The notes beneath the pieces were generated by a model. That model saw only the letters and a program-made list of their open reading frames with translations. It was not told where the DNA came from and did no database searches. A stretch of 10,541 nt of DNA, from contig JAFANO010000401.1 in the NCBI GenBank assembly GCA_019232645.1, positions 1 through 10,541 of the forward strand. The letters are read 5' to 3'. The translations under genes were made by a program, and so were the position numbers. This document shows, piece by piece, positions 1 through 8,102 of this stretch (its first letter is position 1; each line of letters opens with the position of its first letter). The DNA comes from Planctomycetaceae bacterium (GTDB lineage: Bacteria > Planctomycetota > Planctomycetia > Isosphaerales > Isosphaeraceae).

Positions 1-51
1 GGGGGGGGCTGGAGCCGGTCGTGAGGTCCGACAGCGTCGTGGGGCGTCGGG

Positions 52-2832
52 TTACTTGGTCCTGGACGAATCCGAGGCATTTAGGTCGCCGGCCGACACG
101 GACGAGAGCCGCTGGGGGTCGACGTGCTTCCGCAGGGCCTGGCCGACGTCCGCGGCGGTCAGGTGGCGGACGTGGTCCTCCAGGTCTTCGAGGTACTTCA
201 TGGTCCGACCGTCGTGGAGATACTTGGCGAGCAGGTTCGCGAGCATCGCGTCGTTCGAGCGGAGGACCTGCTGCTGCTCCAGGTAGCCCGTCCTGGCCCG
301 CTCGAACTCCTCGGTCGTCGCGCCGTCGCGGACCAGCCGCGCGAGCTCCTCGGTGGCGCCGGCCTCGACCTTGGTCAGGTTGGCGGGGTTGAAGATCGCG
401 TACAGGATGAGCCGGGCTGTGGGGTCGAGGTCATCTGCCATGAAGATCGAAGCCGCCGCGTAGGACAGGCCGCCCTTCTGCCGGAGCCGGTCGCCGAGGC
501 GCGACGACAGCCCGGGGCCGCCCAGGATCGAGTTGCCCACGAGCAGGGCCGGGTAGTCGGGGTGGTCGTCGCGGATCGGCAGGTTCAGGCCGGCGACGTA
601 GGTCGCGTTCGCCTTGTCCGGGGTCGCGATCGTCTGGTGCTCGGGGGAGACGTCCGGCTGGAACGGCCACTCGACCCGGGCGTACGGCTGCCGCGCCTTC
701 CACGCCTCGAGCGTCCGCGCCAGGATCGGCAGGACCTCGGAGGGCTCGAAGTCGCCGACGATCGCCAGCTCGCCCTCGGCGGAGCCCAGGTATTCGCCGT
801 AGAGCGTCTTGACCTGCTCGAGCCGGGTCTCCTTGACGCGGGCGAACTCCTCGTCGATCGTCGGGGTGTAGCGGACGTCGTCGGAAGGAAAGCGGGTGAG
901 CAGGCGCGGGAGCCGATTCATGGCCAGCCGCATCGGGTCGGTCCGCGCCTCGTCGAGCCGGGCGAGCCGCTCGGCCTTGAGGATCTCGAATTCGGACTCC
1001 GGCAGGGTCGGCTCGCGGAGGATCTGGCGGAGCACGTCGAGCACGGCGGGGAGCGAGGGGCGCCGGGTCTCGATGGTGATGGTCAGCTGGCCGGGCCCGC
1101 CGCCGGGGGCCAGGGGGCTGGGACGACCGCCCGAGGCGTTCAGCCGCGCCCGGTTCCGGTCCAGCGTGTCCTGGATCTGCTGCCGCGTGAGCTGCTTCGT
1201 GCCCCGGGCCATCAACTGGGGGAGGAACTCGCCCGCCTCGACCATCCCCTTGAGGCTCTCGGCGTCGCCGTACCAGAGCTTCAGCACCAGGTTGACCGAC
1301 GCGTTGCGGGTCTTCTTGGGCAGGAGGGCGACCTTGACCCCCTCGAGGGGTTCGGGGCGGCGGACCCGCGCCTCGATGCGGGCGGGCGCGACGTCGAACG
1401 ACTCGCCCGAGGAGCCGGCCTCGCGGCCCTTGTAGCCCTCGACCATGCCGGCGAGGTCGGGGGTCGCCGGGATCGGGGCCCGCTCCGCCTTGTCGGTCGG
1501 GATGAACAGGCCGACGGTCCGGTTGCTGGGCTTCAGGTAGCGCGCGGCGACCTCCTTGACCTGCTCGGGCGTCACCTCCTCGATGCGGTCGCGGTCGAGG
1601 AAGTAGAGCCGCCAGTCGCCCTGGGCGGTCCAGTCGCTGAGGCGGATGGCGACCCGGTTGGGGTCGGACGCCTCCAGGTCGCGCTCCCTCAGGAGCTGCT
1701 GCCGCGCCCGCTCGACCTCCTCGGCGCTCACCCCGTCCTTGCCGACGTGCTCCAGGACCGAGAGGGCGGTGTCGCGGACGTCGTCGAGCGACTTGCCCTT
1801 GGGGACCTCGGCCAGGATCAGGAGCGTCCCCGGGTCGTGCCAGGCGTTGGCCGTGCCGCGGACGCTGGCCGCCTTCTTGGTCTCGACGAGGGCCTTATAG
1901 AGCCGTCCCGAGGGGGCCGCGGTCAGGATCTGGTTCAGCACCTGCACGGCCGCGAACTCCGGGTGCGGGCCGGCCGGCACGTGGTAGAGCACCCCCACGA
2001 CGCCGACGTCGCCGACGCGACGGAGCGTGACGACCCGCTCGCCGTCCTGCGCCGGCTCCTCGGTGTAGGGCATCTCCAGCCCCGGCCCCGGCTTCGGCAA
2101 GGCGCCGAAGTAGCGGGTGATGAATCCGAGGGCCTTCGCCTCGTCGAACCGGCCGGCCACCACGAGCAGCGCGTTGTCGGGCCGGTAGTGCTTGCGATAG
2201 AACGCCTGGAGGTTCTTGATGGGTACGCGCTCGATGTCGCTGCGGTTGCCGATCGTCGACTTGCCGTAGTTGTGCCACTCGTAGGCGACGGCCGTCATCC
2301 GCTGCTCGAGGATGTTCTCCGGCGAGTTCTCGCCCATCTCGAACTCGTTGCGCACGACGGTCATCTCGGTGTCCAGGTCCTCGCGCCGGACGAAGCTGTT
2401 GATGAGGCGGTCGGCCTCCAGCCGGATGGCGAGCTCCAGGTTCTCGTCGGAGGCGGGCAGCGTCTCGAAGTAGTTGGTCCGATCGACCCAGGTCGTGCCA
2501 TTGAACTGGGCCCCCCGCTCCTTGAACAGCTTGGGGATGTCGGGGTGGGTGGGCGTCCCCTTGAAGAGCAGGTGCTCGAGCAGGTGGGCCATGCCCGTCT
2601 CGCCGTACCCCTCGTGCCTCGAGCCGGCGAAGACGGTCAGGTTGACCGTGACCTTGGGGCGGGAGGGTTCGGGGAACAGCAGCACGCGCAGGCCGTTGTC
2701 GAGCCGGTACTCGGTGATCCCCTCGACCGTCGCGACCTTGCGCGGCGGCGCCGGCTCGGCCCGCCCGAGGCCCGCGAACCAACCGACGATGCAGAGGGCC
2801 AGGAACGCCCGTGGGATGTGATGCCTGGACAT
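52..2832 (-). CDS. Secreted two-unit M16 family zinc metallopeptidase
   Basis: A 926-residue protein. Residues 1-25 look like a Sec signal peptide (basic start, hydrophobic core around 9-22, then GRA before EP), so it should act in the periplasm. The first M16 unit has the inverted zinc motif HLLEH at residues 83-87. The third ligand is probably Glu163 in VVRNEFEMGEN, 76 residues after His87, which is the family's usual spacing. The second half repeats the M16 fold but has no HxxEH; it keeps the substrate-binding C-domain signature (SSRLGDRLRQ followed by GGLSYAA). In this family the active and inactive halves form a clamshell around peptides. The reading frame is open well upstream, but ATG at 2832 is chosen because it starts the signal peptide and has GGAGA six bases upstream, lying in the 14-base gap after the cupin stop. 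It is therefore the second gene of an operon. The natural substrate is unknown. The family call is very secure. Confidence 0.95.
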   Translation of the reverse strand: MSRHHIPRAFLALCIVGWFAGLGRAEPAPPRKVATVEGITEYRLDNGLRVLLFPEPSRPKVTVNLTVFAGSRHEGYGETGMAHLLEHLLFKGTPTHPDIPKLFKERGAQFNGTTWVDRTNYFETLPASDENLELAIRLEADRLINSFVRREDLDTEMTVVRNEFEMGENSPENILEQRMTAVAYEWHNYGKSTIGNRSDIERVPIKNLQAFYRKHYRPDNALLVVAGRFDEAKALGFITRYFGALPKPGPGLEMPYTEEPAQDGERVVTLRRVGDVGVVGVLYHVPAGPHPEFAAVQVLNQILTAAPSGRLYKALVETKKAASVRGTANAWHDPGTLLILAEVPKGKSLDDVRDTALSVLEHVGKDGVSAEEVERARQQLLRERDLEASDPNRVAIRLSDWTAQGDWRLYFLDRDRIEEVTPEQVKEVAARYLKPSNRTVGLFIPTDKAERAPIPATPDLAGMVEGYKGREAGSSGESFDVAPARIEARVRRPEPLEGVKVALLPKKTRNASVNLVLKLWYGDAESLKGMVEAGEFLPQLMARGTKQLTRQQIQDTLDRNRARLNASGGRPSPLAPGGGPGQLTITIETRRPSLPAVLDVLRQILREPTLPESEFEILKAERLARLDEARTDPMRLAMNRLPRLLTRFPSDDVRYTPTIDEEFARVKETRLEQVKTLYGEYLGSAEGELAIVGDFEPSEVLPILARTLEAWKARQPYARVEWPFQPDVSPEHQTIATPDKANATYVAGLNLPIRDDHPDYPALLVGNSILGGPGLSSRLGDRLRQKGGLSYAAASIFMADDLDPTARLILYAIFNPANLTKVEAGATEELARLVRDGATTEEFERARTGYLEQQQVLRSNDAMLANLLAKYLHDGRTMKYLEDLEDHVRHLTAADVGQALRKHVDPQRLSSVSAGDLNASDSSRTK

Positions 2833-2846
2833 GTCAAGTCTCCGGT

Positions 2847-3239
2847 TCAGCCCTCGATGAGCACGTCGCGCACGACGTCGGGGCTCTGAGGGTCGTGGAC
2901 GACGGTGTTGAACCCCAGGATCACCTGGGTGCCCTCGCCCGTGTTCCGGAACGCGTGGGCCACGCCGGGCGGGATCCTCATCCGGAACGCGGTCCCTTCG
3001 GGGATGTGGAGGTCGCGGACCACCCCCTCGTCGCGGTATCGGAACAAGGCCGGGCCGAGGACGACAGTGATCTCCGACCCGCGCACGTGGTAATGGTTGC
3101 CCCGGATGCCGCCGGGCTCGGTCAGGACCAGGTGCACGTTCCTCTGGAGCGGGATGTCGTCCGCCCCGATCGGCTCGAGCACCAGCCCCCGCGCATCGGA
3201 CCGGAAGTCGATCGCCTCGATGGTGATCCGCTGCCCCAT
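2847..3239 (-). CDS. Small single-domain cupin protein
   Basis: A 130-residue protein with both classical cupin motifs. Motif 1 is GNHYHVRGSE followed by ITVVLG (HxH, then Glu, then Gly). Motif 2 is PPGVAHAFRN (PxG, H, N). The two histidines of motif 1, the glutamate and the motif 2 histidine would bind one metal ion in the beta-barrel. There is no signal peptide, so it is cytoplasmic. The layout resembles cupins related to sugar-nucleotide isomerases/epimerases and to WxcM-type proteins, but no specific reaction can be assigned. An ATG 20 codons upstream at 3299 is also in frame. I prefer 3239 because it has a strong GGAGG seven bases upstream and the extra residues look non-conserved. It is the first gene of a two-gene operon with the M16 peptidase; the functional link between the two is not evident. 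Confidence 0.88.
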   Translation of the reverse strand: MGQRITIEAIDFRSDARGLVLEPIGADDIPLQRNVHLVLTEPGGIRGNHYHVRGSEITVVLGPALFRYRDEGVVRDLHIPEGTAFRMRIPPGVAHAFRNTGEGTQVILGFNTVVHDPQSPDVVRDVLIEG

Positions 3240-3246
3240 GGATTCG

Positions 3247-3251
3247 CCTCC
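3247..3251 (-). promoter_or_regulatory. Shine-Dalgarno site fixing the cupin start
   Basis: On the minus strand GGAGG lies seven bases before the ATG at 3239. No comparable site precedes the longer in-frame ATG at 3299, so this decides the start. Confidence 0.7.
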
Positions 3252-3319
3252 ATCTCCGGTGCGGGTGGGGGCGCGTCGGACGGCCCACGAGTGGTCCACG
3301 CTCTCCCCCGGATCGACCG

Positions 3320-3349
3320 TTTGTAACCGGAGCCGGAGTCGAGCATCAA
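3320..3349 (-). promoter_or_regulatory. Candidate sigma-70-like promoter for the cupin-peptidase operon
   Basis: Minus-strand TTGATG (3344-3349) and TACAAA (3320-3325) are separated by 18 bases, each matching four of six consensus positions. It would give a leader of roughly 75 bases before the cupin ATG. In DNA this GC-rich the match is suggestive only. Confidence 0.3.
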
Positions 3350-3737
3350 GCGGATTCCCTCGGGCGCAAGAGGGGATCGAGGCGGCCTGGCTCGCGTGCG
3401 TCGCGGTCTTCGACGCTGGAGCATCATCGCGGCGTCCGATCCGACGCGTCTATAAATGTGGGGACGACCAGGTCCCTCCCGGATCACGACGGGGGAGGCG
3501 GGCGGGAGACCGTCGCCTCCGATCCCGGTGCGGAGGCCGTTGGAGCCAGGCCGAGCCGATGATGCCGATTGCTGCTGGGAGGACCTCGACCGTGTCTCAT
3601 CGATCCATCCAGGCCAGGTCTCGGGCCGAGCACGCCACGGACCCCGCGCCGACTGGGCTCGCCCGAAGACGCGAACCGGCGCATACTGTGCGCGCGGGAT
3701 CGGGATCCGCCCCCGAGGGGTTGGCGTGCCCAAGCAC
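3350..3737. other. Gene-free divergent intergenic region
   Basis: Open frames across this stretch lack a family, a ribosome-binding site or consistent codon bias, and I regard them as GC-rich shadows. One AT-rich patch holds TATAAA at 3451-3456, without a matching -35 on either strand. A small hairpin, GCGCA/TGCGC, lies just upstream of the 3738 ribosome-binding site. The promoter for the plus-strand genes is presumably here, but I cannot place it. Confidence 0.5.
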
Positions 3738-3743
3738 GGAGGT
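3738..3743 (+). promoter_or_regulatory. Shine-Dalgarno site of the small upstream ORF
   Basis: GGAGGT lies five bases before the ATG at 3749. It is the best ribosome-binding site on the plus strand before the glycosyltransferase, whose own start has none. This supports translation beginning at 3749. Confidence 0.45.
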
Positions 3744-3748
3744 GTCGC

Positions 3749-3964
3749 ATGCCAGGGTTTGAGCGATGCGCGAGGGGTGGACCGCCCGTCCCTCGGCGAG
3801 CCTTCCTGGGCGGCCTGCGCGGGCCGGCGGTGCAGTACGTGCTGCTCTCGCCGCTCTGCATCCTGGCCGCCACACCTTCCACAGAGCGTTCGAATAACCC
3901 CTGGCCCTGGTCGAGGCTCGAGGCCGCGGGACGCCCGACTACACTGGGTGCCTCGGCCTCATGA
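3749..3964 (+). CDS. Candidate 71-residue small protein overlapping the glycosyltransferase start
   Basis: I recognise no family. The ORF starts at an ATG with GGAGGT five bases upstream and ends in a TGA that overlaps the next gene's ATG (ATGA at 3961-3964), the usual geometry of translational coupling. The middle of the ORF (about 3797-3872) has almost uniformly G or C third positions, as in true genes here; the two ends are less biased. It contains PRRAFLGG and then a moderately hydrophobic stretch (VQYVLLSPLCILAA, about residues 28-41), which could be a Tat-like or membrane-targeting segment. The tail has WPW and is otherwise low in complexity. It could be a real small membrane or leader peptide that couples translation into the glycosyltransferase, or a chance ORF. 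Its protein product is uncertain; a leader role is at least as likely as an independent function. Confidence 0.35.
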   Translation: MPGFERCARGGPPVPRRAFLGGLRGPAVQYVLLSPLCILAATPSTERSNNPWPWSRLEAAGRPTTLGASAS

Positions 3965-5178
3965 GACGCAAGATCCTCCTGGGGTGTGCCGTGGCCGCCC
4001 TCTTCGGGTACATCGTGTGGCGCGGGGCGCATCGCGGCAACGACTTCAAGTATCCGTACCTCGTCGCGCGGGCGCTCTGGCGGACCGGCAAGCTCCACGT
4101 CTGGGCGCAGCCGCGGTATCCCGTCACCTGGCACGTCCTGCTCGCGCCGCTGGCGGCGCTGCCGATCGGCCACGCCGCGGCCGCCTGGGCGGTGCTCTCG
4201 TTCGCCGCGGTCGCCGCGCTGCCGAGGACGCTGGAGCGGCTCTCGGGGCTGTCTCCGAGGCAGCAGGTCCCGGCGTGGGTCGTCGTGCTGCCCTGCCTGG
4301 TCGACGCCTTGGTGCTGGGCCAGAGCGACCCGATCAACCTGTTCCTGGTCTCCGCCGGCCTGGTGGCCGTTCGTCGCGGGCGGCCGGTGGCCGGGGTCGG
4401 CCTGGTCGGGCTGGCGGGGATGATCAAGGTCCTCCCCGTCGTGCACTGGGCGACGATCGTCTCGCGCCGACGCTCGCCGGGCGTCTGGGCCGGGATGGTG
4501 CTGACGGTCCTCCTCGGCCTGGGCTTGGTCGTGGCGGCGGTCGGCTGGGAGGGGGCGTGGGCCGGCTTCGGCGAGCAATTCGCCTGGATCCGGGACCACG
4601 AGAAGCCCTGGCACCTGGTCGCGCGCCGGTCCGACCTCCGGGTCAATAATGAGAGCCTGCCCATCGTCCTGGCGCGGACCCTCGGCGACCTGGGATTCCG
4701 GCCGCCCCGCCCGGCCGTGGCGCTCGGCCTGGTGCCGCTCGACGTCATCTGGACGGCCTGGGCGGTCGTCCTGGCGGTCCTGGCGATCACCTGGCTGGCG
4801 TGCGTCCGCCCGACGAACGCTCCCGCGACCCCGACGCCGCGCGCGTGGCTCGGGACGTTCGCCCTGACCTCAATCCTGATGCTGGCCGGCACGCCGATCT
4901 GCTGGCACCACTACTTCCTCTGGCTCTTGCCGGCCACGCTCTTCCTCGCGCATCGTCGCCGATTGCTTGCCGTCGCGGCGTCCGTGTCGCTGCTCGGCAC
5001 GGCCTTCCCCGTCGCCCGAGGTCTGGGCTGCCACATGTTCCTGGCCCTCGGCCTCTTCGGCGTGGTCGCCCGCGACCTGCGGCGGATCGCCCGGGATCCG
5101 ATCCGCCTCGCGACCCCGGCTCCTCGACCGCGAGCCAACATCGCGGGCCCTGTGCGCGAGCGGCCCGTGGGCTCGTGA
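3961..5178 (+). CDS. GT87 (DUF2029) family polyprenyl-phosphate-sugar glycosyltransferase
   Basis: A 405-residue polytopic inner-membrane protein of the GT-C fold. After a first hydrophobic segment (about residues 5-20) comes NDFKYPY, whose Asp28 sits where GT-C enzymes carry the catalytic acid. Other family landmarks are GQSDPINLFL (120-129), the GLAGMIKVLPV segment (about 150-160), NNESLP (229-234) and the late motif GTPICWHHYFLWLLP (310-324), close to the SPxxWxHH pattern of DUF2029 proteins. Members move mannose or another sugar from a polyprenyl-phosphate donor to a lipid or glycan outside the membrane; the acceptor cannot be predicted. In-frame codons back to a stop at 3895 contain no ATG, GTG or TTG, so ATG 3961 is the start. 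It has no Shine-Dalgarno site, which fits coupling to the upstream small ORF. A weaker alternative is a leaderless transcript from TACACT at 3940-3945. Confidence 0.85.
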   Translation: MRRKILLGCAVAALFGYIVWRGAHRGNDFKYPYLVARALWRTGKLHVWAQPRYPVTWHVLLAPLAALPIGHAAAAWAVLSFAAVAALPRTLERLSGLSPRQQVPAWVVVLPCLVDALVLGQSDPINLFLVSAGLVAVRRGRPVAGVGLVGLAGMIKVLPVVHWATIVSRRRSPGVWAGMVLTVLLGLGLVVAAVGWEGAWAGFGEQFAWIRDHEKPWHLVARRSDLRVNNESLPIVLARTLGDLGFRPPRPAVALGLVPLDVIWTAWAVVLAVLAITWLACVRPTNAPATPTPRAWLGTFALTSILMLAGTPICWHHYFLWLLPATLFLAHRRRLLAVAASVSLLGTAFPVARGLGCHMFLALGLFGVVARDLRRIARDPIRLATPAPRPRANIAGPVRERPVGS

Positions 5179-5290
5179 CGTCCCTCGGAGCCACGGGCGC
5201 GACCGGCCGGTCTCGGTATGCCAATTGGAGTGTTGGATCCGGGTCGATTCCGTTGAAAATGCAGTAAGTTCCCGTGGCGTCAGGAGTTTT

Positions 5291-5342
5291 GATCCCCCTC
5301 CGGCGACTCGGGCCGCCAGGCATTCCCTCGACGGGCGGGGGA

Positions 5343-5344
<2 letters not shown>
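5291..5344. repeat. Inverted repeat at the hydrolase stop codon, possible terminator
   Basis: GATCCCCC (5291-5298) and GGGGGATC (5337-5344) form an 8-base-pair stem around a 38-base loop that can itself fold (GGCG/CGCC). The right arm overlaps the stop codon of the minus-strand hydrolase. It lies between two convergent genes and could stop transcription from either side. There is no downstream T-run on either strand, so it is not a classical Rho-independent terminator. The gap 5179-5290 shows nothing else. Confidence 0.4.
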
Positions 5345-6206
<862 letters not shown>

Positions 6207-6300
6207 CGGGCGTGTCTCCCTCAAGGATGGTGGTGCGTCTCGATGGCGGAGGCCGGCGGGGGGCGTGCGGTCCGGTCCGCGCGAGCACCTATCCGGTCTG

Positions 6301-6329
6301 TTCATAATTGATGCCGCGACCGGACGCAA
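6301..6329 (-). promoter_or_regulatory. Candidate promoter for the dienelactone hydrolase
   Basis: Minus-strand TTGCGT (6324-6329) and TATGAA (6301-6306) are separated by exactly 17 bases, about 95 bases before the hydrolase ATG. The -10 sits in the only AT-rich patch of this gap. The -35 match is weak. Confidence 0.3.
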
Positions 6330-6428
6330 CCCCGCCGGCCCCTTGGCCGGAAGTCGTTCCACCTGGAGACGTCCCCGAGGAGACCGAGTCGGCTCCGTGC
6401 CCGTATTGGCGAGATCATCGGGAGTGTC

Positions 6429-6681
6429 ACGGGTCCCGTCCTCAGGATTCGGGGATTGCGAAGACTTTCGCAGAGCGACCGGGCCCGGTCTTTGCTCGGA
6501 GCCCCGAGAAGCAGGAAGGTCCCCGTATCGCCGCGACGAGATGGCAGTGGTGAAGCGGTATGGCCGCAGCCGCGTGGATGGCTGTGGTTCCGGGAAGGAA
6601 CCCTCGGGTCGAGGGGGTTCCGCCCCAGGGCCGTATTACGGCGACCGGACCCCTGGGGCCCCGGGGTTCGCAAGCGAACCC
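6429..6681. repeat. Dense array of inverted repeats in a gene-free gap
   Basis: Within about 250 bases I find at least eight short inverted repeats. They are ACGGGTCCCGT (6429-6439); TGCGAA/TTCGCA with loop GACT (6457-6472); the perfect palindrome GACCGGGCCCGGTC (6477-6490); CTCGG/CCGAG (6495-6508); GGTTCC/GGAACC (6586-6602); a 10-base-pair stem GGAACCCTCG/CGAGGG..TTCC with a two-base bulge (6597-6621); CCCCAGGG/CCCTGGGG (6623-6658) enclosing a CCGT/ACGG hairpin; and GGGTTCGC/GCGAACCC (6664-6681). The fifth and sixth share the arm at 6597-6602 and exclude each other. No coding region is supported here. It may be a cluster of extragenic palindromes, a structured RNA, or the processed 3' end of the transporter transcript. 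Confidence 0.6.
6664..6681 (-). terminator. Possible transcription-stop hairpin after the MFS gene
   Basis: GGGTTCGC (6664-6671) and GCGAACCC (6674-6681) form a perfect 8-base-pair inverted repeat starting 17 bases beyond the transporter stop. No T-run follows, so it may act as a 3'-end stabiliser or a non-canonical terminator. Confidence 0.35.
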
Positions 6682-6697
6682 TAGCCGCCCCGCCCGG

Positions 6698-7990
6698 TTA
6701 GATGCCCGAAGTCTCCGGCTTCTTCATCAGGGTTAAGGCGACGAGGATGCCGAAGGTGGCGAGGCCGCCGCTGATATAAAATGCATAGATATAGCTCCCG
6801 AAGACATCCTTGGCATTCCCGGCGAGCAATCCCGCCGCGATCGCGCCGATCCCATAGGCCGAAAAAACGACGCCGTAGTTGGCCGCGTAGTTCTTCGCGC
6901 CAAAAAAGGTCGCCGTGGCCGTCGGCGCGATGGCGAGCCACGATCCCAACCCCATCCAGAAGGCGGAGAAACACGCGACATAGAGGATGACGCTGCCTTG
7001 GCCCGCCAGCAACATCCCGCCGGACGCCAGCGTGGTCAGCAGGAGAGACAGCGCGGCGGCTTTGCCGGGGCCGAGGGCGTCCGTAAGCCAACCGAAGAGC
7101 GGCCTCCCTCCGCCGTTGAACAGGGCGAAGAACGAGACCAAGCTCGCCGCCGTCGCCGCATTCAGCTTGATGATTTCCTGACCGACGCTGCTGGAGATGC
7201 CGATGGCCATCAAGCCGCTCAGGGAGCCGATGATGAAGCAAAGCCACAAGCCGAGGCAAGACGACGTCTTCAGCATCTCAGAGACGGTGAAGCCCCTTTC
7301 TTTGGCGGAGGCGGCCGCACCTTGCCAGCCCTCCGGTTTCCAGCCGGCCGGCGGGAACCGCAGGAGGAGAGACAGTAGCAGCAGCGTGACCAGGAAAGCG
7401 ATCCCGAGATAGAGGAATGTCGTCATGATGCCATAGGTCTGGATCATGACTTGCGCCAGCGGCGCCATGACCAGCGCCGACATGCCGAAACCGAGGACCG
7501 TGAGGCCGACCGCGAGGCCCTTGAAATCGGGGAACCACCGCGTGGCGATCGCGATCGGGATACCGTAGACGATGCCGACCCCTGCGCCGGCCAGGACGCC
7601 GTACGTGAGATTGAGGACATTGATGCTGCTCGCATAGCTCGACAAGATCCATCCGGCGGCGACGATCAGGCTGCCGACGAGGCTGAGCGTCCTCGGATGC
7701 ACCTTCTGCAAGAGACGTCCCGCGATCGGCATCAGCAGCGTGAAGACAGCCAAAAATAGCATGAACGGCCACAAGGTTTGCTTGGCAGTGACCGCGGCGC
7801 CCGCCTTGGAAAACTCATCCGCAACGGGCTTCCTGAACACACTCCAGGCATAAACCGTTCCGAGGCAGACGTTCATGGCCATCCCGGCGAGCACGAACGC
7901 CCACCTGCCGATGAGAATCGGCATGCCGAACAAAGTCGCGTCCTTCCCGAACAAAGCCGCGTCCTTTGATGCAGTTGTGCTGGTCGTCAT
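6698..7990 (-). CDS. OxlT-like (OFA family) MFS transporter
   Basis: A 430-residue inner-membrane protein with about twelve hydrophobic segments, the usual length for the family. Signatures of the oxalate/formate antiporter (OFA) group include GTVYAWSVFRKP (44-55), ATRWFPDFKGLAVGLTVLGFG (149-169), FNGGGRPLFGWLTD (291-304) and FFGAKNYAANYG (362-373). Arg296 and Lys366 are membrane-associated charges that could contact a carboxylate, but their spacing does not obviously match the Arg/Lys pair known in OxlT. Substrate is therefore open: a small mono- or dicarboxylate is the family-based guess. No oxalate or formate enzyme lies nearby. ATG 7990 has GGAGG nine bases upstream; Met23 is a weaker alternative start. 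Codons such as AAA, TTT and ATA are commoner than in neighbouring genes, and a transposase relic lies 113 bases upstream, so horizontal acquisition is likely. Confidence 0.88.
   Translation of the reverse strand: MTTSTTASKDAALFGKDATLFGMPILIGRWAFVLAGMAMNVCLGTVYAWSVFRKPVADEFSKAGAAVTAKQTLWPFMLFLAVFTLLMPIAGRLLQKVHPRTLSLVGSLIVAAGWILSSYASSINVLNLTYGVLAGAGVGIVYGIPIAIATRWFPDFKGLAVGLTVLGFGMSALVMAPLAQVMIQTYGIMTTFLYLGIAFLVTLLLLSLLLRFPPAGWKPEGWQGAAASAKERGFTVSEMLKTSSCLGLWLCFIIGSLSGLMAIGISSSVGQEIIKLNAATAASLVSFFALFNGGGRPLFGWLTDALGPGKAAALSLLLTTLASGGMLLAGQGSVILYVACFSAFWMGLGSWLAIAPTATATFFGAKNYAANYGVVFSAYGIGAIAAGLLAGNAKDVFGSYIYAFYISGGLATFGILVALTLMKKPETSGI
7925..7966. repeat. 21-base in-frame tandem duplication in the transporter gene
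   Basis: Two adjacent 21-base units (7925-7945 and 7946-7966) differ at only two positions. On the coding strand they specify KDAALFG and KDATLFG, residues 9-15 and 16-22, in the cytoplasmic tail before the first membrane segment. The frame is preserved. Confidence 0.9.
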
Positions 7991-8102
7991 TGTGTGCTTC
8001 CTCCCAGAGATGCTCAGCCGGCGTGCTACGATGCAAGCGGCCTTGAAGACGTGGGCGACTCCCTCTCAACGAATCCTCGCGGTCAGACTAGGTTTTCGGA
8101 CC

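Noticed and set aside
124..2889. A 921-codon open frame on the plus strand
   Set aside because: It is exactly antisense to the M16 peptidase. Its composition (rich in Leu, Gly, Val, Asp, Arg) is what the complement of a GC3-biased gene gives. It has no recognisable domain.
2833..3288. Long N-terminal extension of the M16 peptidase frame
   Set aside because: The frame is open upstream but overlaps the cupin gene, is Arg/Pro/Gly-rich, and would bury the signal peptide. ATG 2832 has a ribosome-binding site.
3438..3470. TATAAA at 3451-3456 as a promoter
   Set aside because: No acceptable -35 hexamer lies 16-18 bases away on either strand, and no gene start is suitably placed.
3456..4649. A 397-codon plus-strand ORF overlapping the glycosyltransferase
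   Set aside because: Frame shadow. The GT87 protein in another frame has clear family motifs, while this one has none.
6308..6684. Plus- and minus-strand ORFs in the hairpin-rich gap
   Set aside because: Overlapping frames on both strands with Arg/Pro/Ser-rich, low-information translations. The inverted repeats explain the sequence better.
7991..8102. Promoter or terminal inverted repeat between the transporter and transposase relic
   Set aside because: I looked for -35/-10 pairs, a sigma-54 site and repeats matching the sequence near 8850-8930, and found no convincing match.
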